From NCBI GenBank assembly GCA_963707665.1, contig CAVPQU010000009.1, forward strand, positions 62,001 to 126,000: DNA of 64,000 bases. Direction: 5' to 3'. Source of the DNA: DATJCV01 sp963707665. GTDB lineage: Bacteria; Pseudomonadota; Gammaproteobacteria; Burkholderiales; Burkholderiaceae_D. Below are positions 1 to 10,900 of this stretch, piece after piece (the stretch's first letter is position 1; each line of letters starts with the position of its first letter). A program made the position numbers and the translations under genes. Below the pieces are notes generated by a model that was not told the DNA's origin, made no database searches, and worked only from the letters and a program-made list of their open reading frames with translations.

Positions 1-74
1 TATCGCGCGGAGATTGCCACGGTGCAGTTACTCTCACTCGGGAACTCCCGGCAATCAATGTATTTGCGAGACAT
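1..74 (-). CDS. DUF1059 small protein, N-terminal part (cut by window edge)
   Basis: Only the first 24 codons are inside the window. The protein starts MSRKYIDCREFPSE and continues with NCTVAISA, which is the characteristic opening of the DUF1059 family of small (about 55-60 residue) putative metal-binding proteins with conserved Asp-Cys near the N terminus. A strong Shine-Dalgarno (GGAGG) lies 7-8 bases upstream of the ATG. Function of the family is not established. The assignment rests on the short visible segment. Confidence 0.6.
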   Translation of the reverse strand, partial: MSRKYIDCREFPSESNCTVAISAR

Positions 75-289
75 ATCAGCCTCCGGTTCGATGGCCCGGA
101 TGCGGCTTGCCTATCGCGCCGCCCCTCCGGGCACAGGGTGCGAGAAGCGCCCTGCATCTCTATTTATATGCCGGATTTCGGCGCTCCGCAAGCAAGGAAT
201 CGCCACCTGACGGAAGCTCGCTAGAGCGAAGTCAAGCCAGCATTTTGGCCGCTGGCGCCGCGGCGCTGAAACTACGGTGCAGGAATGGT

Positions 290-928
290 TCAGGCGGAAG
301 GCTCTTGCGCAATGGCGAGTTCGGCATCGCGCGCCCGTGCCCGCGCCACTGACGGCCGGGCATTGATGCGCGCCATGTAGGCCTGCAGCACCGGCAGTTC
401 GGGCACCAGCTTGAAGGCGGTGGTCCAGGTCAGCGCAATTCCCCACAGCAGGTCGGCGGCGCTGAAGGTGTCGCCGAGCAGATAAGGCCCCTTGGCCAGT
501 TGATCGGTCAGCGTCTTCAGCATCGTGTCGTAATCGCCGTAGGGCGAAGTCGAAGCCGGCGCCGGCGCGCGCTGCAGCGCCCGATCGACCACTGCCGGCT
601 CGAAGCACGAACCGTAATACACCATCCAGCGCAGATACGGCCCGCGCAGCGGATCGCCGATCGCCGGCGCCAGCCTGGCTTCCGGATACAGGTCGGCCAG
701 ATACATGAACACCGCCGGCTGCTCGGTCACCAGCGCTTCACCGTGCACAATCGCCGGTACCTTGCCCATCGGATTGATCGTCAGGTAGGCAGCCGCGCGC
801 TGTTCGCCGGCTTTCATGTCCAGCACTTGTAAATCGAAGTCGGCGCCGAGTTCGTCGAGCAGGATCAGCGTGCCGGTCGAGCGTGTATTGGGCGAATGGT
901 AGAACGTGACGTGGCGGCTGGTGTTCAT
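290..928 (-). CDS. Glutathione S-transferase family protein
   Basis: A 212-residue cytosolic GST-fold protein, the usual length for bacterial GSTs. Residues 5-85 form the thioredoxin-like domain: YHSPNTRSTG carries the active-site region, NPMGKVPAI contains the conserved cis-proline, and TEQPAVFMYLADLYPE matches the glutathione-binding (Q/E)S-type segment although the usual Ser is replaced by Gln-Pro. Residues 90-200 are the all-helical domain with the FSAADLLWGIAL core. Such proteins conjugate glutathione to electrophiles or reduce peroxides; the substrate cannot be told from sequence. It stands alone, downstream of thrC on the same strand and separated from it by a copy of the 60-bp interspersed element. 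Confidence 0.85.
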   Translation of the reverse strand: MNTSRHVTFYHSPNTRSTGTLILLDELGADFDLQVLDMKAGEQRAAAYLTINPMGKVPAIVHGEALVTEQPAVFMYLADLYPEARLAPAIGDPLRGPYLRWMVYYGSCFEPAVVDRALQRAPAPASTSPYGDYDTMLKTLTDQLAKGPYLLGDTFSAADLLWGIALTWTTAFKLVPELPVLQAYMARINARPSVARARARDAELAIAQEPSA

Positions 929-984
929 GAGCGGCTCCTCTGGCTGGTTGCTGGCCGCAAATGCTTGCGCCTTGCGGGAATCAC

Positions 985-1044
985 ATACTCTCTACTATGG
1001 CATCCAATTCCGGGCATAAAATGGCCGTTTATGTAACATACCCC
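985..1044 (-). repeat. 60-bp GGAGTAT-paired interspersed element, copy 1
   Basis: Read on the minus strand this begins GGGGTAT and ends AGAGTAT, with the GTAT cores 53 bp apart. The central part is ATTTTATGCCCGGAATTG. It lies between thrC and the GST gene, both on the minus strand. The central block is nearly the same as in copies 4 and 9. See the finding on this family. Confidence 0.7.
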
Positions 1045-1068
1045 ATCATAACCTGCCTACACGCAGGC

Positions 1069-2535
1069 TCACAAACCGGTATGCGCGGCAATGAACGCCT
1101 TGACCGCTGCCACATCCGCCGCCATCACTTCGAAGCGCTGCGGCAAGGCCTCGATATTTTCGAAGCCGGCCGGACGTTCGGCGTCGCGGCCCAGCGCTTC
1201 GCGGATGGTTTCGTTGAACTTGGCCGGCAGCGCGGTTTCCAGCACGATCATCGGCACGCCCGGCTGCAGGTGTTCGCGCGCCACCTTGACGCCGTCGGCG
1301 GTGTGGGTGTCGATCGTCGATGCCGTAGCGTCTTGGACACGTCGCGGATGGTGGCGAGGCGATCCGCATGCGTCGATTTGCCGGAGACGAAGCCGTATGC
1401 GCCGACCTGCGCGAACTCATCGCCGTCGCTGCCCGGTTTGCCGGACAGGTCGAAGCCGCCTTCGGTTTCCACCTTGCTGGAACAGCGCATGCGACGCGCG
1501 CCGGTCGCCGTCCAGCAGGTCGTAGACGAAGCGCTCGAAGTTCGACGCCTTGGAAATGTCCATCGACGGGCTGCTGGTGTGATAGGTCTCGGCCGACTTG
1601 CGCACGCGGTAGACGCCGGTCCGGAAGAATTCGTCGAGCACGTCGTTTTCGTTGGTGGCGACGACCAGCTGGTCGATCGGCAGGCCCATCATGCGCGCGA
1701 TGTGGCCGGCGCAGATGTTGCCGAAGTTCCCCGACGGCACCGCGAACGAGACTTTCTGCGTCGTTGCTGCGTGGTGGCCTCGAAGTAGCCGCGGAAGTAG
1801 TACACCACCTGCGCCACCACGCGCGCCCAGTTGATCGAGTTGACCGTGCCGATCTTCTGGCGCGCCTTGAACGCGAGGTCGTTGGAGACCGCCTTCACCA
1901 TGTCCTGGCAATCGTCGAACACGCCTTCGATGGCGATATTGAAGATGTTCGGGTCTTGCAGGCTGAACATCTGCGCGGTCTGGAACGCGCTCATTTTCTT
2001 GTGCGGCGACAGCATGAACACGCGGATGCCGCGCTTGCCGCGCATCGCGTATTCGGCGGCGCTGCCGGTGTCGCCCGAAGTGGCGCCGAAAATGTTCAGC
2101 TCGGCGTGGTGCTTGTCCAGCGTGTATTCGAACAGATTGCCGAGCAGCTGCATCGCCATGTCCTTGAAGGCCAGGGTCGGGCCGTTGGACAGCGCCTGCA
2201 GCACCAGCTTCTTGCCGTTCGACTCCTCCAGCACGCGCAGCGGCGTGATCTGCGCCGCATCGTCGCCGGCGCGCGCGTTGCGGTACACCTCGGCGGTATA
2301 GGTCTTGTGCGGTCAGCGCCTTGAGGTCGGCTTGCGGAATGTCGGTAGCGAAGCGTTTCAGGATTTCGAACGCCAGATCGGCGTACGACAGGCCGCGCCA
2401 GGCATCGAGTTCGGCGCCGCTGATCTGCGGGTAGCGATCGGGCAGGTACAGGCCGCCGTCCGGCGCCAGGCCGCCCAGCAGGATTTCGGAAAAGGATTGC
2501 GGCGCGCACTGGCCACGGGTGGATACGTATTGCAT
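1069..2535 (-). CDS. thrC: Threonine synthase, reading frame broken several times
   Basis: PLP enzyme converting O-phospho-L-homoserine to L-threonine, last step of threonine synthesis. The start MQYVSTRGQ and LGGLAPDGGLYLPD are typical. SNGPTLAFKDMAMQ carries the PLP lysine, followed by GATSGDTGSAAEYA and, further on, SFAVPSGNFGNICAG and TNENDVLDEFF. These pieces lie in different frames; the frame changes near 2300, 1765, 1490 and 1290. Read across the breaks the gene is about 480 codons, the family's normal length, and nothing internal is missing. The breaks look like single-base sequence errors, because all conserved blocks are present in order. In many relatives thrC directly follows hom; here about 10 kb separates them. 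Confidence 0.88.
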
Positions 2536-2726
2536 AGAGTCGGGTATCGGATCAGGTCGCACCATGCGCCGTCTTGCCAAGCAGGCGAAGCCGACAGCGC
2601 GGACGTAGCGGGAGAGTGAAAAAGGAGGCTTATTATAGCTGCCGCAGCACGCCAGATCGCCGCCATGGCCGGCCACCGCGCCCGCTGTCGCCGCAATGAG
2701 GGTGGCGACAGCGTCCGGCAGCGCCG

Positions 2727-4133
<1,407 letters not shown>

Positions 4134-4153
4134 TTGCTGTTCTCGCTTGAAAG

Positions 4154-5130
4154 TCAGGCTACTTGCGTCAGCGCCGGCGGCGCCACGGCGATGTGGGTCA
4201 GCATGTCGGCCACCATCTGTTCCAGTCCGATCGCCGCCCGCCAGCCCCAATCGGTATGCGCCGCGCTGTCGTCCACGCTGTGCGGCCAACTGTCGGCAAT
4301 CGCCTGGCGGCTGTCGGGCTGATAACTCACCTTGAATTGCGGCAACTGGCGGCGCGATCTGCTGCGCCAGTTGGCGCGGACTGAAACTGACGACCAGCGA
4401 CGTTGTAGGCCGAGCGGATGCGGATATTCTCTGCCGGCGCCGCCATCAATTCCAGCGTTGCGCGCAAGGCATCCGGCATGTAGATCATCGGCAAGGTGCT
4501 CTCGGCTTGCAGGAAACAGGTGTATGGTTCGCCGGCGCGCGCCGCATACAAGATCTCGATCGCATAGTCGGTGGTGCCGCCGCCGGGCGGCGTCTTCTAG
4601 CTGATGAGGCCCGGATAGCGCAGGCTGCGCACGTCCACGCCGTAGTGCTGGTGGTACCAGGCGCACCAGCCGCTCGCCGGCCAGCTTGCTGATGCCGTAG
4701 ATCGTGGTCGGGTCCATCACGGTGGTTCTGCGGCGTGTCGTCCGCCGGCGTGCCGGGGCCGAAGGCCGCGATCGAGCTGGGCCAGAATGACAGCGCTGGC
4801 CAGCCTGTGCGTGCGCGCCAGCTCGAGCACGTTCAGCAGGCCCGTTCATGTTCAGGTTCCAGGCCCACTCGGATGCTTCTCGCCGTTGGCCGACAGCGCC
4901 GCCGCCAGCAGGTAGATCTGCGTGATTTCATGCTGGCGCTCGACGATCGGCGCCAGGCGCCGCCGCGTCGGTCACGTCCAGCTGCTCGTGACGCGCCGCC
5001 GCGTAGCGGCCGTTGCGGCGCCGACGTCGCTCGTGATCACATTCTGCGCGCCATGCCGCTCCGCCAGCGCCGCCAGCCAGTTCGCGTGCCGATCTGGCCG
5101 TTGGCGCCGATGATGAGGATCGCGTTCCAT
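4154..5130 (-). CDS. tdh: SDR-type L-threonine 3-dehydrogenase (NAD-dependent epimerase fold), frameshifted
   Basis: Oxidises L-threonine to 2-amino-3-ketobutyrate, feeding the adjacent kbl product. The segment DPTTIYGISKLAGERLVR contains the Tyr-x3-Lys catalytic pair of extended SDR enzymes. LRYPGLISWKTPPGGGTTDYA and the following MIYMPDALRATLELM are hallmarks of the epimerase-like Tdh (Flavobacterium/animal type), unlike the zinc Tdh of E. coli. The N-terminal Rossmann stretch (ILIIGANGQIG) is read only after removing one base near 5117. Further frame changes occur between about 5080 and 4300. Its ATG overlaps the kbl stop (TGATG), so the two are translationally coupled. Repaired length is about 320 residues, normal for the family. 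The breaks are probably sequence errors. Confidence 0.82.
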
Positions 5131-6367
5131 CAGTTTGCCTCCTGAGCTTTCAGCAGCCCGAGTTCGGCGCCGGCCTGCGCGAATGCCGCCACGCGCCCGT
5201 CTCCAGGTGCTCGGCGGTCGTGCACCGCCGACATCTGCACGCGGATGCGCGCCTGCCCCTCGGCACCACCGGGAAGAAGAAGCCGACCGCACAGCCCAGT
5301 TCGACAGATGCGCTGCGCACAGTTGCTGCGCCATGACGGCGCATCGAACAGCATGATCGGCACGATCGGATGGGTCGCCGGGCTTGATCTCGAAGCCGGC
5401 TTCGGCGATGCGGCGGCGGAAATAGCGCGGTGTTGTCATGCAGCTTGTCGCGCAGCTCGGTCGAGCTTCGAAGCAGGCGTTGCAGCACCGCCAGCGAGGC
5501 ACCGACGATCGCCGGCGCCACCGTGTTGGAGAACAGGTAGGGGCGCGAGCGCTGGCGCAGCAGTTCGATCACTTCGCGCCGCGCCGCGGTGAAGCCGCCC
5601 GACGCGCCGCCCAGCGCCTTGCCCAGCGTGCCGGTGATGATGTCGATCTTGCCGAACACGCCGCGATGCTCGTGCGTGCCGCGCCCGGTCGCGCCCATGA
5701 AGCCGGTGGCGTGGCATTCGTCGATGCCGACCAGCGCGCCGTAGCGGTCGCACAGGTCGCGGATCTTGTCGAGCTGGGCGATCGTGCCGTCCATCGAGAA
5801 CACGCCGTCGGTGACGACGAGCTTGAAGCGCGCGCCGGCGGCTCGCGGCCTGCAGCTGCGCGCTCGAGGTCGGCCATGTCGTTGTGCTGCGTAGCGGAAG
5901 CGCGTCGCCTTGCACAGGCGGATGCCGTCGATGATCGAGGCGTGGTTCAGCGCGTCGCAGATGATCGCGTCCTGCTCGTCGAGCAGCGGCTCGAACAGGC
6001 CGCCGTTGGCGTCGAAGGCGGCGGCGTAGAGGATGGTGTCTTCGGTGCCGAGGAAGTCGCGCCAGGCGCGCTCCAGCTCCTTGTGCAGGTCCTGCGTGCC
6101 GCAGATGAAGCGCACCGAGGACAGGCCGTAGCCGTATTGTTCGGTGGCGGCAATCGAGGCCTGCACCATCGATTCGTCGCCCGACAGCCCGAGATAATTG
6201 TTGGCGCACAAGTTGAGCAGCGTCTTGCCGTCATCGCACACCACTTCCGCACCTTGGCGCGAGGCCAGCACCCGTTCCGGCTTGAACAGCCCTGCCTGGC
6301 GCAAGCCGTTCAGCCCGTCTGCCAGTTGTGCATAAAAAGCCTGACTGCCGTTGTTGCCAGTGTTCAT
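5130..6367 (-). CDS. kbl: 2-amino-3-ketobutyrate coenzyme A ligase, frameshifted
   Basis: PLP enzyme cleaving 2-amino-3-ketobutyrate with CoA into glycine and acetyl-CoA. The first 160 codons are intact (LCANNYLGLSGD, GYGLSSVRFICGTQ, DALNHASIIDGIRLCKA). After a break near 5890 the frame resumes with TDGVFSMDGTIAQLD, DECHATGFMGATGRG and ITGTLGKALGGASGG, the last containing the PLP lysine. Breaks recur near 5450 and 5300-5150, and the end GQARIRVQMSA is in yet another frame. Repaired length is about 399 residues, as in E. coli Kbl. Two of the breaks (near 5890 and 5860) are repaired by deleting one base. Transcribed divergently from the XRE-cupin regulator across a shared region that holds a 32-bp palindrome. 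Confidence 0.86.
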
Positions 6368-6449
6368 CGTCGCCCTCCACGATTCAGTCCGGTTGGCTGG
6401 CTGCAACATCCGTCTGCTAGGATGCCATTTTCAGCCCACACGCCAAATT

Positions 6450-6481
6450 CCATTATTTTGAATAAATATTCAATATAATGG
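6450..6481. promoter_or_regulatory. 32-bp near-perfect palindrome between kbl and the XRE-cupin gene (candidate operator)
   Basis: The two 16-base halves start CCATTAT and end ATAATGG, with an inner TTGAAT-AAAT-ATTCAA dyad. 14 of 16 positions pair. It is AT-rich and centred in the 150-bp divergent intergenic region, 37 bp before the regulator start. By position and symmetry it is the likely binding site of the divergently encoded regulator. This is inference; no binding data are available from sequence. Confidence 0.6.
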
Positions 6482-6517
6482 ATATTAAACAAGACTATTG
6501 AACATTACAAGCCAGCC

Positions 6518-7093
6518 ATGAAAAAAAACAGCCAGCCCAACAATCCGCCGGAAGTCGGCGCCACGCTGCAGCGCCTGCGTCTGCAGCGCAAGCTGACGCT
6601 GGAAGACCTGTCGCGCACCGCTGGCGTCTCGAAGTCGATGCTGTCGCAGATCGAGCGCGAAAAAGCCAACCCGACCATCGCCGTCGCCTGGCGGCTGGCG
6701 AATGCGCTGGGGGTAGGCATCGCCGAACTGTTGTCCACCGAGCCAAAGGAAATCGAGACGATCCGCATCCTGGAGGCGCACGAAACGCCCACCCTGCCCG
6801 GTACGCATGCCGGTTATGTCCTGCGGATATTGGGGCCGATGGAGCTGGCGGGAAATTTCGAATGGTATGAATTGACGCTGGCGCCAGGCGGCGCGCTGGT
6901 TTCAAACCCGCACGACCCCGGCACTTTCGAACATCTGACCCTGCTGCATGGAGCGGTCGAGGTGGAGGTCGGCGGCGACATCAGGAAACTCAAGGCCGGT
7001 GCCACCGCGCGCTATCAGGCCGATCAAAGCCACGCGATTCGAAACAACGGAAAAATCGAGGCGAAGGCGCTGATGGTGGTGATTCACCGTTGA
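6518..7093 (+). CDS. XRE-family transcriptional regulator with C-terminal cupin domain
   Basis: A 191-residue regulator. Residues 14-68 are a helix-turn-helix of the Cro/CI (XRE) type (LTLEDLSRTAGVSKSMLSQI, then EREKANPTIAVAWRLANAL). Residues 105-190 are a small cupin barrel (WYELTLAPGGALVSNPHD, EHLTLLHGAVEVEVGG, HAIRNNG) that normally binds a small effector. This architecture is common for local regulators of amino-acid or polyamine catabolism. It is divergent from kbl-tdh-sdaA and shares with them the palindrome at 6450-6481, so it most likely controls threonine/serine breakdown and its own gene. The effector is unknown; threonine or a product would be a natural guess. Confidence 0.85.
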   Translation: MKKNSQPNNPPEVGATLQRLRLQRKLTLEDLSRTAGVSKSMLSQIEREKANPTIAVAWRLANALGVGIAELLSTEPKEIETIRILEAHETPTLPGTHAGYVLRILGPMELAGNFEWYELTLAPGGALVSNPHDPGTFEHLTLLHGAVEVEVGGDIRKLKAGATARYQADQSHAIRNNGKIEAKALMVVIHR

Positions 7094-7160
7094 CCGGCCC
7101 GCATGCTGCCAAAGCCGCCCGCGGCAAAATGACCGCCTGCCATGCCGGCCGAAAAGCCAG

Positions 7161-7802
7161 CTACACCGCCATGTAACGCCCGGGACGATGATTCAAGGCG
7201 ATCACCAGATTGAGCGCAACAGCACCCACCACCGAGGCCAGCAGGGCCGTAAAGCTGACCAGCAGCAGCGACGCCAGCACGATCGCCACATCGACCGACA
7301 TCTGCAGCTTGCCGGCACGCAGGCCGTATCTGTCCTGTAGGTAGAGCGCAAGGATGTTCACGCCGCCCAGGCTGGCGTGGTGTCGAAACAGGATCAGGAA
7401 ACCGGCGCCCATCAACGATCCGCCGATCACGGCGACATAAAACGGCGTCAGTGGGCTGAACTGCACAAAGTGCGGATGCAGGCCGGAAAACAGCGATACC
7501 AGCCCCACTGCGCAAAAGGTCTTGAGCGTGAACTGCCATCCCATGCGCTTGATGGCCAGAAGGTAAAACGGCAGATTGATGACGAAAAATATCGGGCCGA
7601 AGGCAATTCCACTCGCATAGTGGATCAGGAACGCAAGGCCGGCGGTACCGCCGGTCAGCAGCCCCGCCTGATTGAACATCACGATGCCGAAAGAGACGAA
7701 CAGGGAGCCGATCAGAATGGCCAGCACATCTTCAGACAGGGTATGGTGCAGCGGGGTAGGCGCGGTGTCGAGCATGACAGTCATTCGCTGAAATGACGGC
7801 AT
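7161..7802 (-). CDS. YitT-family integral membrane protein
   Basis: 213 residues with about five or six hydrophobic segments (ILIGSLFVSFGIVMFNQAGL, LAFLIHYASGIAFGPIFFVI, FYVAVIGGSLMGAGFLILF, VDVAIVLASLLLVSFTALLA). The pattern NQAGLLTGGTAGLAFLIHYA near residues 44-63 and RHHASLGGVNILALYLQDRYG near 141-161 fit the YitT (DUF161) family of inner-membrane proteins. It lacks the C-terminal DUF2179 domain of Bacillus YitT, as many proteobacterial members do. Transport activity has been proposed for the family but no substrate is firmly known. Start is uncertain: ATG codons at 7802, 7784 and 7775 are in frame and none has a good ribosome site. Confidence 0.75.
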   Translation of the reverse strand: MPSFQRMTVMLDTAPTPLHHTLSEDVLAILIGSLFVSFGIVMFNQAGLLTGGTAGLAFLIHYASGIAFGPIFFVINLPFYLLAIKRMGWQFTLKTFCAVGLVSLFSGLHPHFVQFSPLTPFYVAVIGGSLMGAGFLILFRHHASLGGVNILALYLQDRYGLRAGKLQMSVDVAIVLASLLLVSFTALLASVVGAVALNLVIALNHRPGRYMAV

Positions 7803-7958
7803 TGTGAATTAAATCGAAGCCGACATCCAGCAATTCCTTCCGTCGCCGGCGCCTCGCCCGGGCGTGAAGGAATGGGATTTGTGCGACTGCGATCGAAAAA
7901 AGGCAGTGCCAGTGCACTGCCCTTGAAACTCACGCGGCAATCGATTTCCTGATCGGCT

Positions 7959-10900
7959 TCATTGCGTCGCCCGACAGACCGGCAAGGCAGCAAGGTCCAG
8001 TGCGCCGAGCTTGGGCAGCTCTTCCGGTTTCGAGGCCAGCCAGCGCCGCCACAACGGCGTGGTCACGGGCCGCGTCGCCACCGTCAAATTCGGCAGCGAC
8101 CTGGCCGCCTGCCTGAAGCTGCGCGCAGCCGCAGGGCTGGTGACGGGGCAGACAGGCGAACGGTCCGGCATCCAATGCAACATGTTTTTGCTGGAGACAC
8201 GTTGATTGGCGACGACCATACTTCCGATGGAACCATCCTCATTCACATAGGCCAGCCGGTTTTGATTCTGGGGTTCGGCCAATGCATATTTGGCGATGTC
8301 CCCCTGGGTCAAACGTTGCGGATTGTTCCCCGGCGTGTACTTTGTATTGTCCACTTTGATCGAATAGTTGACGCAGCCTTGCGGCGGGCACGGGAAATAG
8401 GTGTCCAGCTCGTTGGCGTCCGGGCAGGCGGCGTCGCCCGGGCAACTGCCGAGCGGGAAGATTCCGTGTGCGTTCTTCGAATCCTGCTGCACGTACAGGA
8501 ACAGGATGCCGCTGGCGCTATCGTAGAAATAATTGTCGCCGCTGGGCGTGCCATCCGCGTTGGTCAGGGCGGCCAGGCTGGTCATTGCCGCCAGAGACTT
8601 TTTCTTGAAGATGCAGTAACCGGCCTCAAGATCAGCGCCGGCCGGGCAGACGCCGCTGATCGGCACCGCCATCACGCCATTGGCCGGGCAACCATTGGGC
8701 CCGAGGTTGGTCGTCTCGTTCTGCTCGTTCAGGTTGAAGCACATCTCGCCGCCATAGGTGGAACCATCCAGACGATTGAAATACGGTCGCATTTCGGGAG
8801 TATTGTAGTGAACGCCATTCCCGCCCCACGATCTGTAGCCGCGCTGGACCTGGAAGTCGGTGGCGTCCAGCGTTCGGCCGTTCTGATCCACATAGCGGAT
8901 TCCCAGACGTACATAGAACGGCTTCTTGTCCATGTCCGGCTTCACGGCATCGGTGAAGCCGAACTGCACGACATTGGGCATGCCGTTGACCGTCTTGCCG
9001 ACTCCTTCGGGCGAGGTGGACGGCGCCGATTCCACGATGTAGCCATAACCACTGGTTAGTTTCGGCTCCCACAGACCCTGGCCGTTGCGGCTTTGCAAGG
9101 CCATCGACTGGTATTCGCTGCCATCCTTCGACGTTTTGGTGAAGATCATGTCCTGCCAGCGCTGGCCTTTGAGGGTCGGATACAGCGCATCGAATTCCAG
9201 CGTCGCCATATTGGCCGGTGAAATGATGGAAGTCGACCGGTCTTCCGCGACCGCATCCTGCTCTCCGGTCGCCAGGCATTCGTCGACCGCGTTCGAGGCG
9301 CGATTGAAAGGCAGGTTGTTCAACGAAATCGCGAATTCGCCGGCAGCGACCTTGCCGTCCGGCCCGACCACCCTGAAGCCGGTCAGGGTGCCGTCCAGAT
9401 CGATCAGCGCGGTATTCTTGTCGCCATCCTTGAACGGAGCCTGATTGACATGCTCGGTGTAGATCTGGTGACGCAGATCGACATTCTCGAAGCTCAGTGC
9501 ACGGGTAGTACTCGCCGTCGGGTAGGCGCTCTGATTGCTCTGGAACCAGCCGAACGCGGCGTCGCCCTCATAGAGCTTGGCCTGATTCGGATAGGCTTTG
9601 AAGTTCTTCATGTGATCGGCATCGGCCTTGGTCAACAAGGGCGAGGGATCGCGCAGGAAATTCACGAAATGGTTGTGGAAGATGCGCACCGGCCCGTCAT
9701 AGACCATGTAGCCGGCCGAGTTCCAGAACGGGGTTTGATAGCGCTTGTCGGCCAGTTCGTTGGCCTTCGGGTTGTAGTCGACGCAACCGTTGTTTTCGCC
9801 GTCAGTCGCAGTCGGGCAAGGCCCCCAGCGCTCGACGTTGTTGTCGCTGACGCCGACCAGCACCGAATCCTGCATCAAGGCCCAGACGCCGGGAGCGTTG
9901 CCATCCGGCCCGCCGGAACTGACCAGGGTGGCGGAGTCCCGATTGGTGGCGAAGCGGCTGTTCTCGATGACGTTCCAGGTCGGGCGGATCCAGATCCCGC
10001 GGTTGCGGTTGCGCGTCGCCGTCAGTCCCTCGAAGCGGGTGATCAGGTTCTTGCCATCGTTCTTGCCGTCCACCTTGGGGAACAGCTGCTGGGTAACCGT
10101 CATCTTCTCGGTTTCGGCGAACACACCGTCATAGCAGGCGTGCACCCGGTTGTTGCGGAAGGTGCCGACCGGCTTGAACTGCAGATCGCCAGCCGTCGGC
10201 ACCACATACCAGTAGCCTTTGCCCATGCCCTGGCAGCCGCCGATCGCGTTGCCTTCCAACACGGTACCCGGGTTGACGATCCAGAAACCGCTGGACTGCT
10301 CGACGTACAACTCGCCAGCTTCGTAGTCGCAGGGTTTTGCCGCGTCCGGAATCCGCTTATCCAGTAAGTCGCCGCGGCCAGACGCCGTGTAGCAGCCGCC
10401 GCGCACCGGGTTGGACTGCTTGTCCATGTTGCGCACATTCAGTCCATCGTAGTCGTTGATCGGTGCCAGGTTATCGCCTTCCCACCAGTTCTTGGGCTTG
10501 CCTTCGGCGGACTTTGGAACGGCGGCGGTATCGATGCCGAAATAATGGCTCATTGCTCCCAGACCGAGGTTGTTGCGGAAGCTGATGCCTTCCTCGTCGC
10601 CTATTTCCTGATAGAACAAATGCCCAACCGCCCGGGCGCAGACATTGTTGTCGAAGGTCAGGTTCTGGCTGGAATGCACCGTAATGCACTTGTTGTAGCT
10701 GTGATGAATGCTGTTGCTATTGATCAGATGGCTGCCGGTCGGCACCCCGACCATATGGAAGTGAATCGGATAGCTGCCAAGGCGCTCCTTGCCGAATTTT
10801 TCAAGTTCGACGCCCTCGATCACGACTTCCTTGTAATCCTCATGAATCTGGACTTCGCCGCCCCAGTGCAGATCAGCCGCCGACGCCGCATCGGCTGGCG

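Noticed and set aside
1069..2535. thrC as a true pseudogene
   Set aside because: All conserved blocks are present in order, the total length is normal and the breaks are single-base; error is more likely than decay.
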